From Corynebacterium lemuris (lineage in GTDB: Bacteria > Actinomycetota > Actinomycetes > Mycobacteriales > Mycobacteriaceae), in NCBI RefSeq assembly GCF_024919295.1, contig NZ_JANWTC010000002.1:62001-126000 (forward strand): a DNA stretch of 64,000 nucleotides. Reading direction: 5' to 3'. The translations under genes and the position numbers were made by a program. A model generated the notes under the pieces. It was not told where the DNA came from and searched no databases. It saw only the letters and a program-made list of their open reading frames with translations. This document shows, piece after piece, positions 8,824 through 17,862 of the stretch. The stretch's first letter is position 1. Each line of letters opens with the position of its first letter.

Positions 8824-8848
8824 GAGTGCATCTTTGCACTCAAGTGCA
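8824..8848. promoter_or_regulatory. Putative TetR operator with three half-sites
   Basis: GAGTGCA-TCTT-TGCACTC (8824-8841) overlaps TGCACT-CA-AGTGCA (8835-8848), giving three copies of the same half-site. On the minus strand the element covers a possible promoter (TTGAGT, 18 bases, TAAGGT) just ahead of tetR. The position is ideal for autorepression. Confidence 0.7.
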
Positions 8849-8888
8849 GATTGCGGTGGGCGGTGCCGGGGCGATGGGGGTAAGGTCG

Positions 8889-9857
8889 ATGACGATGATC
8901 CTCCGCCGCCTCCGTGCGTTCCGCGACCGGAACCGCCCCGACCACATCTTTCCCGGACTCACCCGTGGCCGCGCAGGTGAGCTCCGCACTGAACTGCGCC
9001 GCAGCCTCGCCGAGAAGGGGGCGACGGTGCGTTTCGACGGACGCCACGCCATCATCGACCACCCGCGCCGGGGACGTGTCACCGTCAACATGGAGAACCT
9101 CATCGGCGACGTCGCCGGCTCCCAGCACCCCAAGGCGCCGCGCACCCTGGCGCGTGCTTTCGTCAGCGCCGTCCTCGACGGCGAACATGCCGAGGACCTC
9201 GGCACCGCCGGCCTCTACGCCGGCCTCCGTCTGCGTATCGTCCCCATCAGCGGACTTGCGGCGGACGAGGCCGACATCATCTCCTCCGCCGCCCTCCACA
9301 GCTTCACCGACGACACGGTGGTCACACTCGTCCTCGACACGGAACGGTCCATCCAGACCATGCCGCTGGAACGCCTCCGCGATGTCGACGACCTGGACAC
9401 CCTCGTGCGTGCCGCCCGCAACAACCTGCGGGAGGAACTCCTGGGGACCATTCCGGACACCCACTCTCACCCCGGCTCGGAGATCCGCCCCGGCGCCCAC
9501 TTCCGCTCCTTCGAATCCGGCAGCTACTATGTCGCCTCCGCCCCCGTCCTCCTGGAGGAGGTGCTGCGCGCCTGGGCGCCCGGCCTCGACCAGTCCCGCG
9601 GCATCCTCTTCGCCATCCCCACCCGGCACATCCTCCTGGCCCGTGAGATCACCACCGGCGAGGACCTGCTCGAGGGACTCGGCCGGCTCGCCCCCGTCGC
9701 CGCACAGATCGCCGGCGAGAGCTCCCACTCCGTCTCCCCGCTGCTGCACATGTGGCACGAGGGGGAGACCGCCACCCTGTCCTCCTTCGACGCCGAGGCC
9801 GGACAGCTGAAGATCACCCCCACGCCCTACCTCATGGAACTCATCGCCCGGGGCTGA
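8889..9857 (+). CDS. Conserved hypothetical protein, weakly DUF1444-like
   Basis: About 322 aa, soluble, no signal peptide or membrane segment. The segment VVTLVLDTERSIQTMPLERL followed by DDLDTLVRAARNNL recalls the C-terminal part of DUF1444/YtpQ-like proteins, where a strand pattern precedes an A-x-x-NL helix; this is a weak by-eye resemblance. The N-terminus is basic (ILRRLRAFRDRNRPDHIFP). Starts at 8889 or 8895 are both served by TAAGG. It is divergent from tetR and ends at a terminator shared with fumC. Function unknown. Confidence 0.7.
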   Translation: MTMILRRLRAFRDRNRPDHIFPGLTRGRAGELRTELRRSLAEKGATVRFDGRHAIIDHPRRGRVTVNMENLIGDVAGSQHPKAPRTLARAFVSAVLDGEHAEDLGTAGLYAGLRLRIVPISGLAADEADIISSAALHSFTDDTVVTLVLDTERSIQTMPLERLRDVDDLDTLVRAARNNLREELLGTIPDTHSHPGSEIRPGAHFRSFESGSYYVASAPVLLEEVLRAWAPGLDQSRGILFAIPTRHILLAREITTGEDLLEGLGRLAPVAAQIAGESSHSVSPLLHMWHEGETATLSSFDAEAGQLKITPTPYLMELIARG

Positions 9858-9864
9858 CAAGGCG

Positions 9865-9895
9865 GACGCCCCGCTCTCGGGGAGAACGGGGCGTC
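9865..9895. terminator. Bidirectional terminator
   Basis: Fourteen-base arms GACGCCCCGCTCTC / GAGAACGGGGCGTC with one mismatch and a 3-nt loop, between the hypothetical gene (plus) and fumC (minus). Confidence 0.75.
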
Positions 9896-9908
9896 GAGAA
9901 GCGGGCGA

Positions 9909-11321
9909 CTAGTCGCGGTCGGTGTTGGCCATGGCCAGCACGTCGAGGCGCTTGTCCAGCTCCTCCTCGGTGAGCTTCTCACCGTCGACGAAGCCCATGT
10001 CGATCACGGTCTGGCGGATGGTCTTGCCCTCGGCCAGCGCGGTCTTGGCCACCTTGGCGGCGTTCTCGTAACCGATCGCCGAGTTCAGCGGGGTGACGAT
10101 GGACGGGGAGGACTCGGCCAGGGTGCGCATGCGCTCAATGTTCGGCTCGATGCCGTCGACCAGGTTCTCCGCGAAGACGCGGGCGGTGTTGGCCAGCAGG
10201 CGGGAGGACTCGAGGACGTTGCGTGCCATGACCGGGATGAACACGTTGAGCTCGAACTGGCCCTGGGTGCCGGAGAAGGCGACAGCGGCGTCGTTGCCGA
10301 TGACCTGGGCGGAGACCTGGGTGGCGGTCTCACACAGGACCGGGTTGACCTTGCCCGGCATGATGGAGGAACCCGGCTGCAGATCCGGCAGGTGGATCTC
10401 GGCGAAGCCGGTCAGCGGGCCGGAACCCATCAGGCGGATGTCGTTGGCGATCTTGTAGAGGGAGACAGCCACGGTGCGCATGGCACCGGAGAACTCCACC
10501 AGTGCGTCGCGGTTGGCCTGCGCCTCAAAGTGGTTCTTCGCCTCAGAGAGCTCCTGGACGCCGGTGAGCTCCTTGAGCACCTCGGTGACCTTCGCGCCGA
10601 ACTCGGCCGGGGTGTTCAGACCGGTGCCCACGGCGGTGCCGCCGATCGGCAGCTCGCCCAGACGCTCCACGGTGGACTCGATGCGCTCGATACCCAGCTC
10701 GATCTGGCGGGCGTAGCCGCCGAACTCCTGGCCCAGGGTGACCGGGACGGCGTCCATGAGGTGGGTGCGGCCGGACTTGACGATGTCCTTCCACTCCGCG
10801 GCCTTCTTCGCCAGGGACTCGTGGAGCACCTTCAGACCCGGGATCAGGTCATTGACGGCGGCCTCCGTGGCGGCCACATGGGTGGCGGTGGGGAAGGTGT
10901 CGTTGGAGGACTGGCCCATGTTGACGTCGTCGTTCGGGTGGACCTCGGTGCCCGAGGCCTTCGCCAGGGAGGCGATGACCTCGTTGGTGTTCATGTTGGA
11001 GGAGGTGCCGGAACCGGTCTGGAAGACATCGATCGGGAACTCGGCGTCGTGCTCGCCATCCGCGATCTTCTTCGCCGCGGCGATGATGGCGTCAGCCTTG
11101 GCGCCGTCCAGCAGGCCGAGGTCCTTGTTGGCCTGGGCGCAGGCTGCCTTGAGCAGACCCATCGCGCGGATCTGGGCAGCCTCGAGGCCACGGCCGGAGA
11201 TCGGGAAGTTCTCCACGGCACGCTGGGTCTGGGCCCGCCACAGTGCGTTCACCGGGACCTTGACCTCACCCATGGTGTCGTGTTCGATGCGGAATTCCTG
11301 CTCGGTCATGAAATCACTCAT
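9909..11321 (-). CDS. fumC: Class II fumarate hydratase
   Basis: A 470-aa enzyme of the fumarase/aspartase superfamily that interconverts fumarate and malate in the TCA cycle without an iron-sulfur cluster. The signature [11 protein letters not shown] lies at about residue 320. [18 protein letters not shown] (catalytic His region), [14 protein letters not shown] and the N-terminal [18 protein letters not shown] motif are all fumarase-specific. Length matches the family. Two ATGs lie close together (11321 and 11309) without a strong ribosome site, so the exact start is uncertain. It is transcribed alone. Confidence 0.95.
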   Translation of the reverse strand: MSDFMTEQEFRIEHDTMGEVKVPVNALWRAQTQRAVENFPISGRGLEAAQIRAMGLLKAACAQANKDLGLLDGAKADAIIAAAKKIADGEHDAEFPIDVFQTGSGTSSNMNTNEVIASLAKASGTEVHPNDDVNMGQSSNDTFPTATHVAATEAAVNDLIPGLKVLHESLAKKAAEWKDIVKSGRTHLMDAVPVTLGQEFGGYARQIELGIERIESTVERLGELPIGGTAVGTGLNTPAEFGAKVTEVLKELTGVQELSEAKNHFEAQANRDALVEFSGAMRTVAVSLYKIANDIRLMGSGPLTGFAEIHLPDLQPGSSIMPGKVNPVLCETATQVSAQVIGNDAAVAFSGTQGQFELNVFIPVMARNVLESSRLLANTARVFAENLVDGIEPNIERMRTLAESSPSIVTPLNSAIGYENAAKVAKTALAEGKTIRQTVIDMGFVDGEKLTEEELDKRLDVLAMANTDRD

Positions 11322-11489
11322 TTCTGGCTGCGCTTCAAAAATTGGGTCGACCTGATCTTACCCATCCCCCCTCCGAATCTCATCGGTACTGCTGGTCAGG
11401 TGGAGTCAGGCCTCCCTGAGTATGGGGCAGGAACGGTCGCGGCGGTGGCGAAATGGCGTGGTTTTCGTCTCAATGGAGGGAAAATCTCC

Positions 11490-12260
11490 TCAGCCCCGTC
11501 GGAACGGGTGCAGCAGACGGGGCAGCGCGGAAGCCACGATGAGGACGAGGATGAAGGTGACCGTGGCGCGCAGCTGGCGGGCGAAGAGCTTCAGGGAGTC
11601 CAGCGAGAGCGTGCCGCCGCACAGCCAACCGATGGTCAGAAAGGCGAGGACGCGGAAAGGTTCCGGCGGAGTCATGTCCACCTCGAAGGACAGCAACGCG
11701 ACCAACCCGATGGCCAGGAGCAGCGGCCCCAGTAGGGAGGGGACCGGCAGACGGAGCCTGGGGGCCAGGAATCCTCCGAACAACGTCATCAGGGCGATGA
11801 GCACCACGAGCCACCAGGGCTGGTCCCCGGAGGCTTCCGGCCCGCCGGGGCCGGTGGCGTCGTGAGGCAGCAGTCCGGTCACGATCGGCAGGGAGACCGC
11901 CACCGCCAGCAGGCGCAGATACTGAGTGAGCGCCACGAAACGCAGGTCTCCACCCACCTCCCTGGCGATGGCGGGCATGAACGCGGCACCCCCGGCCAAC
12001 ATGGGCAGGATGCCGGTCTCCCGGCTGATACTCGGCTGTATATGGGACAGCAGCAGACCACCGCCGATGCCCACGCTGATGGTGAAGGCGGCCACCACCA
12101 CCCCGGGCAGCAGGAAGCGGGCCAGGGCGGCCGGCGATTCGTTCAGCAGGGGGACGGCGGCCATGATGCCGACGATGCCCGCCCCGAACGTGTAGAGGAT
12201 CTTGTTCACCGGCAGTTCCCGGCCGTTGATGATCGCCGAGGAGCAGGGAGACAGGGGCAA
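11490..12260 (-). CDS. AbrB-type (DUF, 'ammonia monooxygenase') membrane protein, N-terminus doubtful
   Basis: A hydrophobic 256-aa protein with about seven to eight membrane segments. The second half contains FGGFLAPRLRLPVPSLLGPLLLA, the repeated unit of the AbrB-duplication family (permease-like, not the AbrB regulator); the first half has ETGILPMLAGGAAFMPAIARE and TQYLRLLAVAVSLPIV. Most relatives are about 340-370 aa. A plausible missing first helix (CRWLIVAPVSLLL) is encoded directly upstream in another frame, and the present TTG start follows an in-frame TGA two codons earlier. The gene may be frameshifted; a GTG start at NKILYTFG is an alternative. Confidence 0.65.
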   Translation of the reverse strand: MPLSPCSSAIINGRELPVNKILYTFGAGIVGIMAAVPLLNESPAALARFLLPGVVVAAFTISVGIGGGLLLSHIQPSISRETGILPMLAGGAAFMPAIAREVGGDLRFVALTQYLRLLAVAVSLPIVTGLLPHDATGPGGPEASGDQPWWLVVLIALMTLFGGFLAPRLRLPVPSLLGPLLLAIGLVALLSFEVDMTPPEPFRVLAFLTIGWLCGGTLSLDSLKLFARQLRATVTFILVLIVASALPRLLHPFRRG

Positions 12261-12361
12261 CGATCAGCCAGCGGCACAGGGGTTTCTCTCCAGGTCCCCC
12301 GATCCTTCTTCCTTCCGTTGGTGAGATGGTGTGCCGTCACGGAGACAGTAGGGAAGACAAA

Positions 12362-12392
12362 CGCGACACCGGACCGATGGTCCCGTGTCGCG
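12362..12392 (-). terminator. glpX terminator
   Basis: Arms CGCGACACCGG / CCCGTGTCGCG (one mismatch) with a 9-nt loop, 23 bases past the glpX stop; on the minus strand it is followed by TTTGTCTTCC. Confidence 0.7.
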
Positions 12393-12415
12393 CCGGAGAG
12401 CGTTCCTGCACCTGT

Positions 12416-13429
12416 TTAGGCGGAAGGGTCCTTGGAGTAGTCGATGACGGAGTACTCCTGCAGCTTGGCCAGCTGGTGACGGGATTCCACGTAACGGACG
12501 GTGCCGGACTTCGAGCGCATGACCAGGGAACGGGTCGTCGCGCCGTTGGCGCGGTAGGACACCCCGCGGAGCATGTCACCGTTGGTCACGCCGGTTGCGG
12601 CGAAGTAACAGTTGTCGGAGGAGACCAGGTCGTTGATGCCGAGCACAGACTCGAGATCGAGGCCGGCCTCGCGGGCGCGGCCGGCCTCGGCGTCGTCGAT
12701 CGGCCACAGCTTGCCCTGGATCTCCCCGCCCATGCACTTGAGTGCGCAGGCGGTGATGATGCCCTCCGGGGTGCCACCGATGCCCATTGCCATGTCGATG
12801 GAGTTGGAGTCCTGGGCGGCGGCGATGGCACCGGCGACGTCGCCGTCGGAGATCAGGCGTACCTTGGCGCCCGCGCGACGGATGTCGGTGATCAGGTCGA
12901 GGTGGCGGGGACGGTCCAGGACGACGATGGTGACGTCGGCGGGCTTGATGCCCTTGGCCTTGGCCACGGCGTTGATGTTGTGGGCGACCGGTGCCTCGAT
13001 GTCGATGGTGCCGGCGGCCTCCGGGCCCACGGCGATCTTGTCCATGTAGAACACGGCGGACGGGTCATACATCGAGCCCCGCTCGGCGGCGGCGATGATG
13101 GAGATGGCGTTGGGGCGTCCCTCAGCCATCAGCGTGGTTCCGTCGACGGGGTCAACTGCGATGTCGACCTCGGCCCCCTGGCCATTGCCCACGCGCTCGC
13201 CGTTGTAGAGCATCGGGGCCTCATCCTTCTCACCCTCGCCGATGACGACGACGCCGTTCATGTTCACGGAGTTGATGAGGTGACGCATGGCGTCCACCGC
13301 TGCACCGTCACCCTCCTCCTTCATGCCACGGCCGACCCAGCGCCCAGATGCAAGTGCGGCCGCCTCGGTGACACGGACCAGCTCCATTGCAAGGTTACGG
13401 TCGGGCGCTTCCGGGTGGTGTGCATTCAT
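12416..13429 (-). CDS. glpX: Fructose-1,6-bisphosphatase, class II
   Basis: A 337-aa GlpX-type phosphatase that converts fructose-1,6-bisphosphate to fructose-6-phosphate in gluconeogenesis. Diagnostic segments are [13 protein letters not shown] and [17 protein letters not shown] (metal-binding acidic cluster), [19 protein letters not shown] and [20 protein letters not shown]. It is the usual actinobacterial FBPase. The start ATG has GGAGG at proper spacing; the open frame extends upstream but without family sequence. The gene is divergent from the DUF4245 gene across about 190 bases. Confidence 0.95.
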   Translation of the reverse strand: MNAHHPEAPDRNLAMELVRVTEAAALASGRWVGRGMKEEGDGAAVDAMRHLINSVNMNGVVVIGEGEKDEAPMLYNGERVGNGQGAEVDIAVDPVDGTTLMAEGRPNAISIIAAAERGSMYDPSAVFYMDKIAVGPEAAGTIDIEAPVAHNINAVAKAKGIKPADVTIVVLDRPRHLDLITDIRRAGAKVRLISDGDVAGAIAAAQDSNSIDMAMGIGGTPEGIITACALKCMGGEIQGKLWPIDDAEAGRAREAGLDLESVLGINDLVSSDNCYFAATGVTNGDMLRGVSYRANGATTRSLVMRSKSGTVRYVESRHQLAKLQEYSVIDYSKDPSA

Positions 13430-13619
13430 GTTCAACGGCCTCCTGCGGGCGGGGTAAGTACTCGTGACTGGTGGCGGGGGAGGGTGATCCGTCCGCCTCC
13501 GGGATATTGTTCCACCTCTTCCGGGTGTCGGTGAGGGATTGACCACCCGAAAGAGGGGGGTGTGTCGCGTTGGGAGGGCGTAATTCCTGAATGGAAGCCG
13601 GTCTGACATACTTGGGGCC

Positions 13620-14192
13620 GTGTCTGCAGCGGAAAAGCCCAGGATCTTTCAGGACGGCCGGGATATGATCCTGTCCCTGGCCATCATCGTCGTGCTCATG
13701 TTGGTCAGCGTCGGTGCGACCGGCCTGTGCAGCTACGAACCGGGTACCCCCGAGAACGGCCCCGTCCGTGAGGTCGACGCCCACACATTCATGGGGATGG
13801 AGGCCCGCGCCTCCTCCTATCCGTTGCGTATGCCGGAGAACCCGGAGGGGTGGGTCACCAACTCCGCCCGACGCGGCATGGTCGCGGAGAACCAGGCTGC
13901 GATCGTCGGCTGGGTGACCGCGGAGGGTGGTTTCATCCAGCTGACCCAGACCCCGGTGCCCCTGGACGAGGCGGTCCGCGAGATTGACCCGAACCCCCGC
14001 GACCTGGACCGCACCGTGACGGTGGCCGGCCAGGATGTGCAGGTCTACCAGTCCGAGGAGCGGGATGTCCGTGACCTGTGGGCGGTGGACATGGGAGAGA
14101 CGACCCTGCTGTTCGGCGGTGCCGCCTCTGATGAGGAGTTCCTCACCATCATTGAAGACACGGTGACCTCCGAACCGCTGCCGACCTCCTGA
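13620..14192 (+). CDS. DUF4245 membrane-anchored protein
   Basis: A 190-aa protein with one N-terminal membrane segment ([21 protein letters not shown]), then an extracellular domain rich in short strands ([26 protein letters not shown]). This matches the actinobacterial DUF4245 family of unknown function, which commonly sits between glpX and the xse genes. The start is GTG, without an obvious Shine-Dalgarno sequence, so a leaderless transcript is possible. Its stop lies one base from the stop of the convergent xseB. Confidence 0.8.
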   Translation: MSAAEKPRIFQDGRDMILSLAIIVVLMLVSVGATGLCSYEPGTPENGPVREVDAHTFMGMEARASSYPLRMPENPEGWVTNSARRGMVAENQAAIVGWVTAEGGFIQLTQTPVPLDEAVREIDPNPRDLDRTVTVAGQDVQVYQSEERDVRDLWAVDMGETTLLFGGAASDEEFLTIIEDTVTSEPLPTS

Positions 14193-14193
14193 C

Positions 14194-14460
14194 TTACTGG
14201 TCCCCGGCCGGGGTGGGGCGGACGTTGCCCAATGCCTCCTCGACCCGGCGGGCAGCCCCGTCGAGGTGCTCCTCGCACCGGCGGGCCAGTGCCTCGCCCC
14301 GTTCCCAGTAGCGGAGCGACTCATCAAGCCCCATCTGTCCGAGCTCGAGGATCTTGACGGTCTCGATGAGTTCGTCACGGGCCTGCTCATAACTGAGCGT
14401 TGACACATCCGGGAATGCGTTCTGCCCGGCCTGGCCGCTGCCCACCACGTTGTCGTTCAC
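14194..14460 (-). CDS. xseB: Exodeoxyribonuclease VII small subunit
   Basis: An 88-aa helical protein. [18 protein letters not shown] is the conserved N-terminal helix, and [19 protein letters not shown] is the family core. It binds XseA to form exonuclease VII, which degrades single-stranded DNA from both ends in mismatch and crosslink repair. GTG start with GGAG eight bases upstream. It lies 40 bases downstream of xseA, in the same operon. Confidence 0.93.
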   Translation of the reverse strand: MNDNVVGSGQAGQNAFPDVSTLSYEQARDELIETVKILELGQMGLDESLRYWERGEALARRCEEHLDGAARRVEEALGNVRPTPAGDQ

Positions 14461-14500
14461 TGTCTGTATCTCCTCTGGGTTCTGGATGTCGGGGATTGTT

Positions 14501-15742
14501 CTAGTCTGCCGGGGTCGCGGACATACCCGCGGCCGTGATGGAACCGTCGGCCACGCGGATACGCAGCTGACTGCCGGGCGGGGTCTGCCGGATGCTCATG
14601 ACAACCTCCGGTGGGGTGCCGTCCCGGGGGACGACCTGCACCACCGAGTAACCGCGGGCCAGGGTGGCTGCCGGGCCGAGCGCGGCAACCTGGGCGCGCA
14701 GGGCCCGCACCTGAGCGGTCTCCGTCTGCAGGAGGTACTGCACGTCCCGGCGGATGAGGGCCACCCCGCGGTCAATTTCTTCTCGACGCTGCCGGATCGG
14801 CGTCATCGGGTCCGCCAGCACCGGCCGCGAACGCATCCCTGCCAGGCCATGGTGCTCCCGCTGCACCCAACCGCGCAGGGCGGCGGCCATGCGGGAGCGG
14901 GCCTCGGCCAGGAACGCACGCTCCTCCGCCACATCCGGCACGACCCGCTTCGCGGCATCGGTCGGGGTGGCGGCGCGCAGATCGGCCACGTTGTCGAGCA
15001 CCGGGTTGTCCGGCTCATGGCCGATGGCGGAGACCACCGGGGTATGCGCGGCGGCCACCGCCCGCTGGAGCGTCTCCTCCGAGAAAGGCAGCAGGTCCTC
15101 GACGCTGCCGCCGCCGCGGGCGATGATGATGACGTCGACCACGGGGTCGCTGTCGAGCACCTGCAGCGCGTTGATGATCTCCGGCACGGCGCTGGCGCCC
15201 TGCACGGCGGTGTTGATCACCCGGATGTCCACCTCGGGCCAGCGGTCGCGGGCCACGGAGAGGACATCGCGTTCCGCGGCGGAGCCCCGGCCCGTGATCA
15301 GGCCGATGCTCACCGGGAGGTAGGGGAGGAGTTTCTTGCGCGCCGGGTCGAACAGGCCCTCCTGGGCCAGCTGGGCGCGCAGGCGTTCGATGCGGGCGAG
15401 GAGCTCTCCGATGCCCACGTGCCGGATCTCGGTGACCCACAGGGAGAAGCTGCCGCGCCCCTCGTAGAAGGCAGGCCGGCCGTTGACCACGACCCGGTCG
15501 CCGTCGCGGAGCGGGGAGGACATGGACTGCACCAGGTTTGTCGGCGCGGTCAGCTGCACCGAGGTCTCCGACTCGGTGTCCCGGAGGGTCAGATAGGACA
15601 GCTTCCACGTCGGTTTCACATTCACCTGTGTGAGCTGTCCCTCCACCCATGCGGGACCCAGGCGCTGGATCCAGCCCTTGACCTCCGCGTTGAGGCGCCG
15701 GACCGGCCACGGTGCCTCGGGGGTGGACTGGGGACCGGCCAT
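14501..15742 (-). CDS. xseA: Exodeoxyribonuclease VII large subunit
   Basis: A 413-aa protein: N-terminal OB fold ([20 protein letters not shown]), then the XseA catalytic domain with [32 protein letters not shown] and [15 protein letters not shown], and a helical part ending ARGYSVVQ. With XseB it forms exonuclease VII. The ATG has GGAG six bases upstream. It is divergent from ispH and first in an xseA-xseB operon. The length is close to the family norm of about 400-450 aa. Confidence 0.95.
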   Translation of the reverse strand: MAGPQSTPEAPWPVRRLNAEVKGWIQRLGPAWVEGQLTQVNVKPTWKLSYLTLRDTESETSVQLTAPTNLVQSMSSPLRDGDRVVVNGRPAFYEGRGSFSLWVTEIRHVGIGELLARIERLRAQLAQEGLFDPARKKLLPYLPVSIGLITGRGSAAERDVLSVARDRWPEVDIRVINTAVQGASAVPEIINALQVLDSDPVVDVIIIARGGGSVEDLLPFSEETLQRAVAAAHTPVVSAIGHEPDNPVLDNVADLRAATPTDAAKRVVPDVAEERAFLAEARSRMAAALRGWVQREHHGLAGMRSRPVLADPMTPIRQRREEIDRGVALIRRDVQYLLQTETAQVRALRAQVAALGPAATLARGYSVVQVVPRDGTPPEVVMSIRQTPPGSQLRIRVADGSITAAGMSATPAD

Positions 15743-15812
15743 GTGATGCTCCTGACAAGTGGTGTGGAATCAGTGACGCGTCCCAAGTCTAGGCTTAACA
15801 GCCCAGGTTGGT

Positions 15813-15818
15813 TAGGGT
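15813..15818 (+). promoter_or_regulatory. -10 element for a leaderless ispH transcript
   Basis: TAGGGT ends six bases before the ispH ATG, which places the transcription start at or next to the start codon; no separate ribosome site is needed. Confidence 0.45.
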
Positions 15819-15824
15819 GGGGTC

Positions 15825-16778
15825 ATGAGCAATGCAGTGAAGAAGGTTCTCCTCGCGGCTCCCCGCGGTTACTGCGCCGGCGTCGACCGGGCAGTGGAAA
15901 CCGTGGAGAAGGCCCTCGAGAGATACGGTGCCCCTGTCTACGTGCGTAAGGAAATTGTCCATAACCGTTATGTGGTGGATACCCTCGCCGAACGGGGTGC
16001 CGTCTTCGTGGAGGAAACCGATGAGGTGCCCGAGGGCGCACACCTCGTCTTCTCGGCTCACGGTGTCTCCCCGGCCGTCCACGCCGAGGCGGAGCGTCTC
16101 AGCCTGAACACCCTCGACGCCACCTGTCCACTGGTGACCAAGGTCCACAACGAGGTCAAGCGCTTCGTCCGGGACGGCTACCAGATTCTCTTCGTCGGCC
16201 ACGAGGGCCACGAGGAGGTTGAGGGAACCATGGGTGAGGCCCCCGACCACACCCACCTCATCGACGGGCTCGAGGGTGTGGAGAATGCGCCGGACTTCCC
16301 GGCCGGCCAGCCGCTGGTCTGGCTCTCCCAGACCACGCTCTCGGTGGATGAGACCCTCCAGATCGTGGACGCCCTCAAGCAGCGTTACCCCGGCCTGCAG
16401 GATCCGCCGAGCGATGACATCTGCTACGCCACCCAGAACCGTCAGGTGGCCGTCAAGGCGATCGCGCCGAAGGCTGATCTGATGATCATCGTCGGTTCGC
16501 AGAACTCCTCCAACTCCAAGCGCATGGTTGAGGTCGCCCTCGACGCCGGGGCCAAGGCCGGATACCTCGTCGACTACGCCCACCAGATCGACGACGCCTG
16601 GCTGGAGGGAGTGGAGACGATCGGACTGTCCTCCGGTGCATCCGTGCCCGAAATCCTCGTCCAGGGGGTGCTCGAGTACCTGGCTGAGCGGGGCTTCGGG
16701 GATGTCGAGGAGATCACCACCGCCTCGGAGAAGATCGTCTTCTCCCTGCCGCGCGTCCTGCGCCCGGCGCGCACCTGA
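15825..16778 (+). CDS. ispH: 4-hydroxy-3-methylbut-2-enyl diphosphate reductase
   Basis: A 317-aa iron-sulfur enzyme (LytB) catalysing the last step of the non-mevalonate pathway: HMBPP to IPP and DMAPP. The three cluster cysteines are visible in [12 protein letters not shown] (C17), [12 protein letters not shown] and [13 protein letters not shown]; the catalytic Glu lies in the [11 protein letters not shown] region and VGSQNSSNS is the substrate loop. Divergent from xseA. Downstream the conserved block is interrupted by the pilus island. Confidence 0.97.
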   Translation: MSNAVKKVLLAAPRGYCAGVDRAVETVEKALERYGAPVYVRKEIVHNRYVVDTLAERGAVFVEETDEVPEGAHLVFSAHGVSPAVHAEAERLSLNTLDATCPLVTKVHNEVKRFVRDGYQILFVGHEGHEEVEGTMGEAPDHTHLIDGLEGVENAPDFPAGQPLVWLSQTTLSVDETLQIVDALKQRYPGLQDPPSDDICYATQNRQVAVKAIAPKADLMIIVGSQNSSNSKRMVEVALDAGAKAGYLVDYAHQIDDAWLEGVETIGLSSGASVPEILVQGVLEYLAERGFGDVEEITTASEKIVFSLPRVLRPART

Positions 16779-17862
16779 GTTCAGGGCGGGCCCGGTCGGT
16801 GAGAATACGCCGTTGCCCGCCTGGACCGTCTTCTGATCCCGGTCTCTCAGGCAGGAAGGCGGGGAGGGGGATCAGACGGATACAGCAGGAGATCAGGCAG
16901 GATCCAGCGGGTATGACGGGTCTGCTGGTCGGGGCAGCAGATCATCCCTGTCCTGATGTTCTGGGTCTGACTACGACCTGGTTGACATGGGCCTGGCCCC
17001 GTGCCCGCGCATTGGGCCTTGATAGGGGCAGGGGGCGCCCGACCGGCGCATCTGTATCGGAGTAAACGGGATAGTGCGGGGTCTGGACGCAGAAATCACC
17101 GAACTTTTCAGGAGATACGGTCATTCGCCCTCGGGGCACGTCTGCCTGGCGGACAGGGCTTCCAGCAACTGGGTCGGGAGGGCCCGCCGGGGTTCTTCCT
17201 CTCCGGTGATCCTGGATGCTCAGCGGGATGGGGATTTTCGACGTTGCCGTATTTCTGCAACGGCAGACGGGTCGGGGCGACGATGGTGGGGGCGAAGGCA
17301 GGCACGCAGGGGGATTATCTTTATGAAGCGGTTTTGCCGGGATGGTGCAGGACCGGTTTACCCCTTATCCGACCCCCCACTTCCTTAAGTGACATTAAGA
17401 ATGTGAAATCGTTTGCAGTGGAAAGTGTTCCACACCTGCCCTCGCTTGGGTCCGGGATGGGGTGGCGTGCAAGCAGCGTGCCACCTAGTCCCCCATTGCG
17501 TGGTGGAAGGTGTGGCGTGCGCCACAGGCTCTCCGGCAGGCTGTGACAGTGGGATGGACGCTCAGTTTCCTATCAGCTTTTTGGGGTTTTGAAAAGGTTT
17601 GCGCTTCGAGTTTCAACTTTTTCTAACCTTGATATTCTTGAGGGGAAACTTGCCAAACTGGCAGCGATTTTACAGCGATCTTGCAGGTATTGCTCAAGAG
17701 AAGTCCTGCTGCCCGCTGTTAGGAGGGGCTGAGAGGCCTTCGGGGGTAGTTTGGCTGACTTTCGTCATGCTCAGTATGCCTCGCCGGGGCAAGTTTCCTG
17801 CCCAGCCGGCCATCCGCACATGGAGGCCGGACTACAGCTGGAATTCTGTCAGGAGAATCCCC
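16779..17862. other. Long non-coding interval upstream of the pilus operon
   Basis: I recognise no gene on either strand in these 1.08 kb. The first part (16779-17380) is GC-rich with unremarkable short frames. The part from about 17380 to 17700 is clearly richer in A and T (for example TTTTTGGGGTTTTGAAAAGG) than anything else nearby, which suggests horizontally acquired DNA or a large regulatory leader for the pilin gene. Two palindromic elements lie at 17461-17485 and 17512-17525. Confidence 0.6.
17461..17525. promoter_or_regulatory. Paired palindromes ahead of the pilus operon
   Basis: GGTGGC ... GCCACC brackets 17461-17485 (sequence GGTGGCGTGCAAGCAGCGTG then CCACC), and GTGGCG-TG-CGCCAC occupies 17512-17525. 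Both contain the core TGGCGTGC. They lie about 340-400 bases upstream of the major pilin start and could be sites for one regulator; the regulator is unknown. Confidence 0.35.

Noticed and set aside
17074-17388. 104-codon frame in the interval before the pilus operon
   Set aside because: No recognisable domain, no ribosome site and erratic composition; treated as non-coding.
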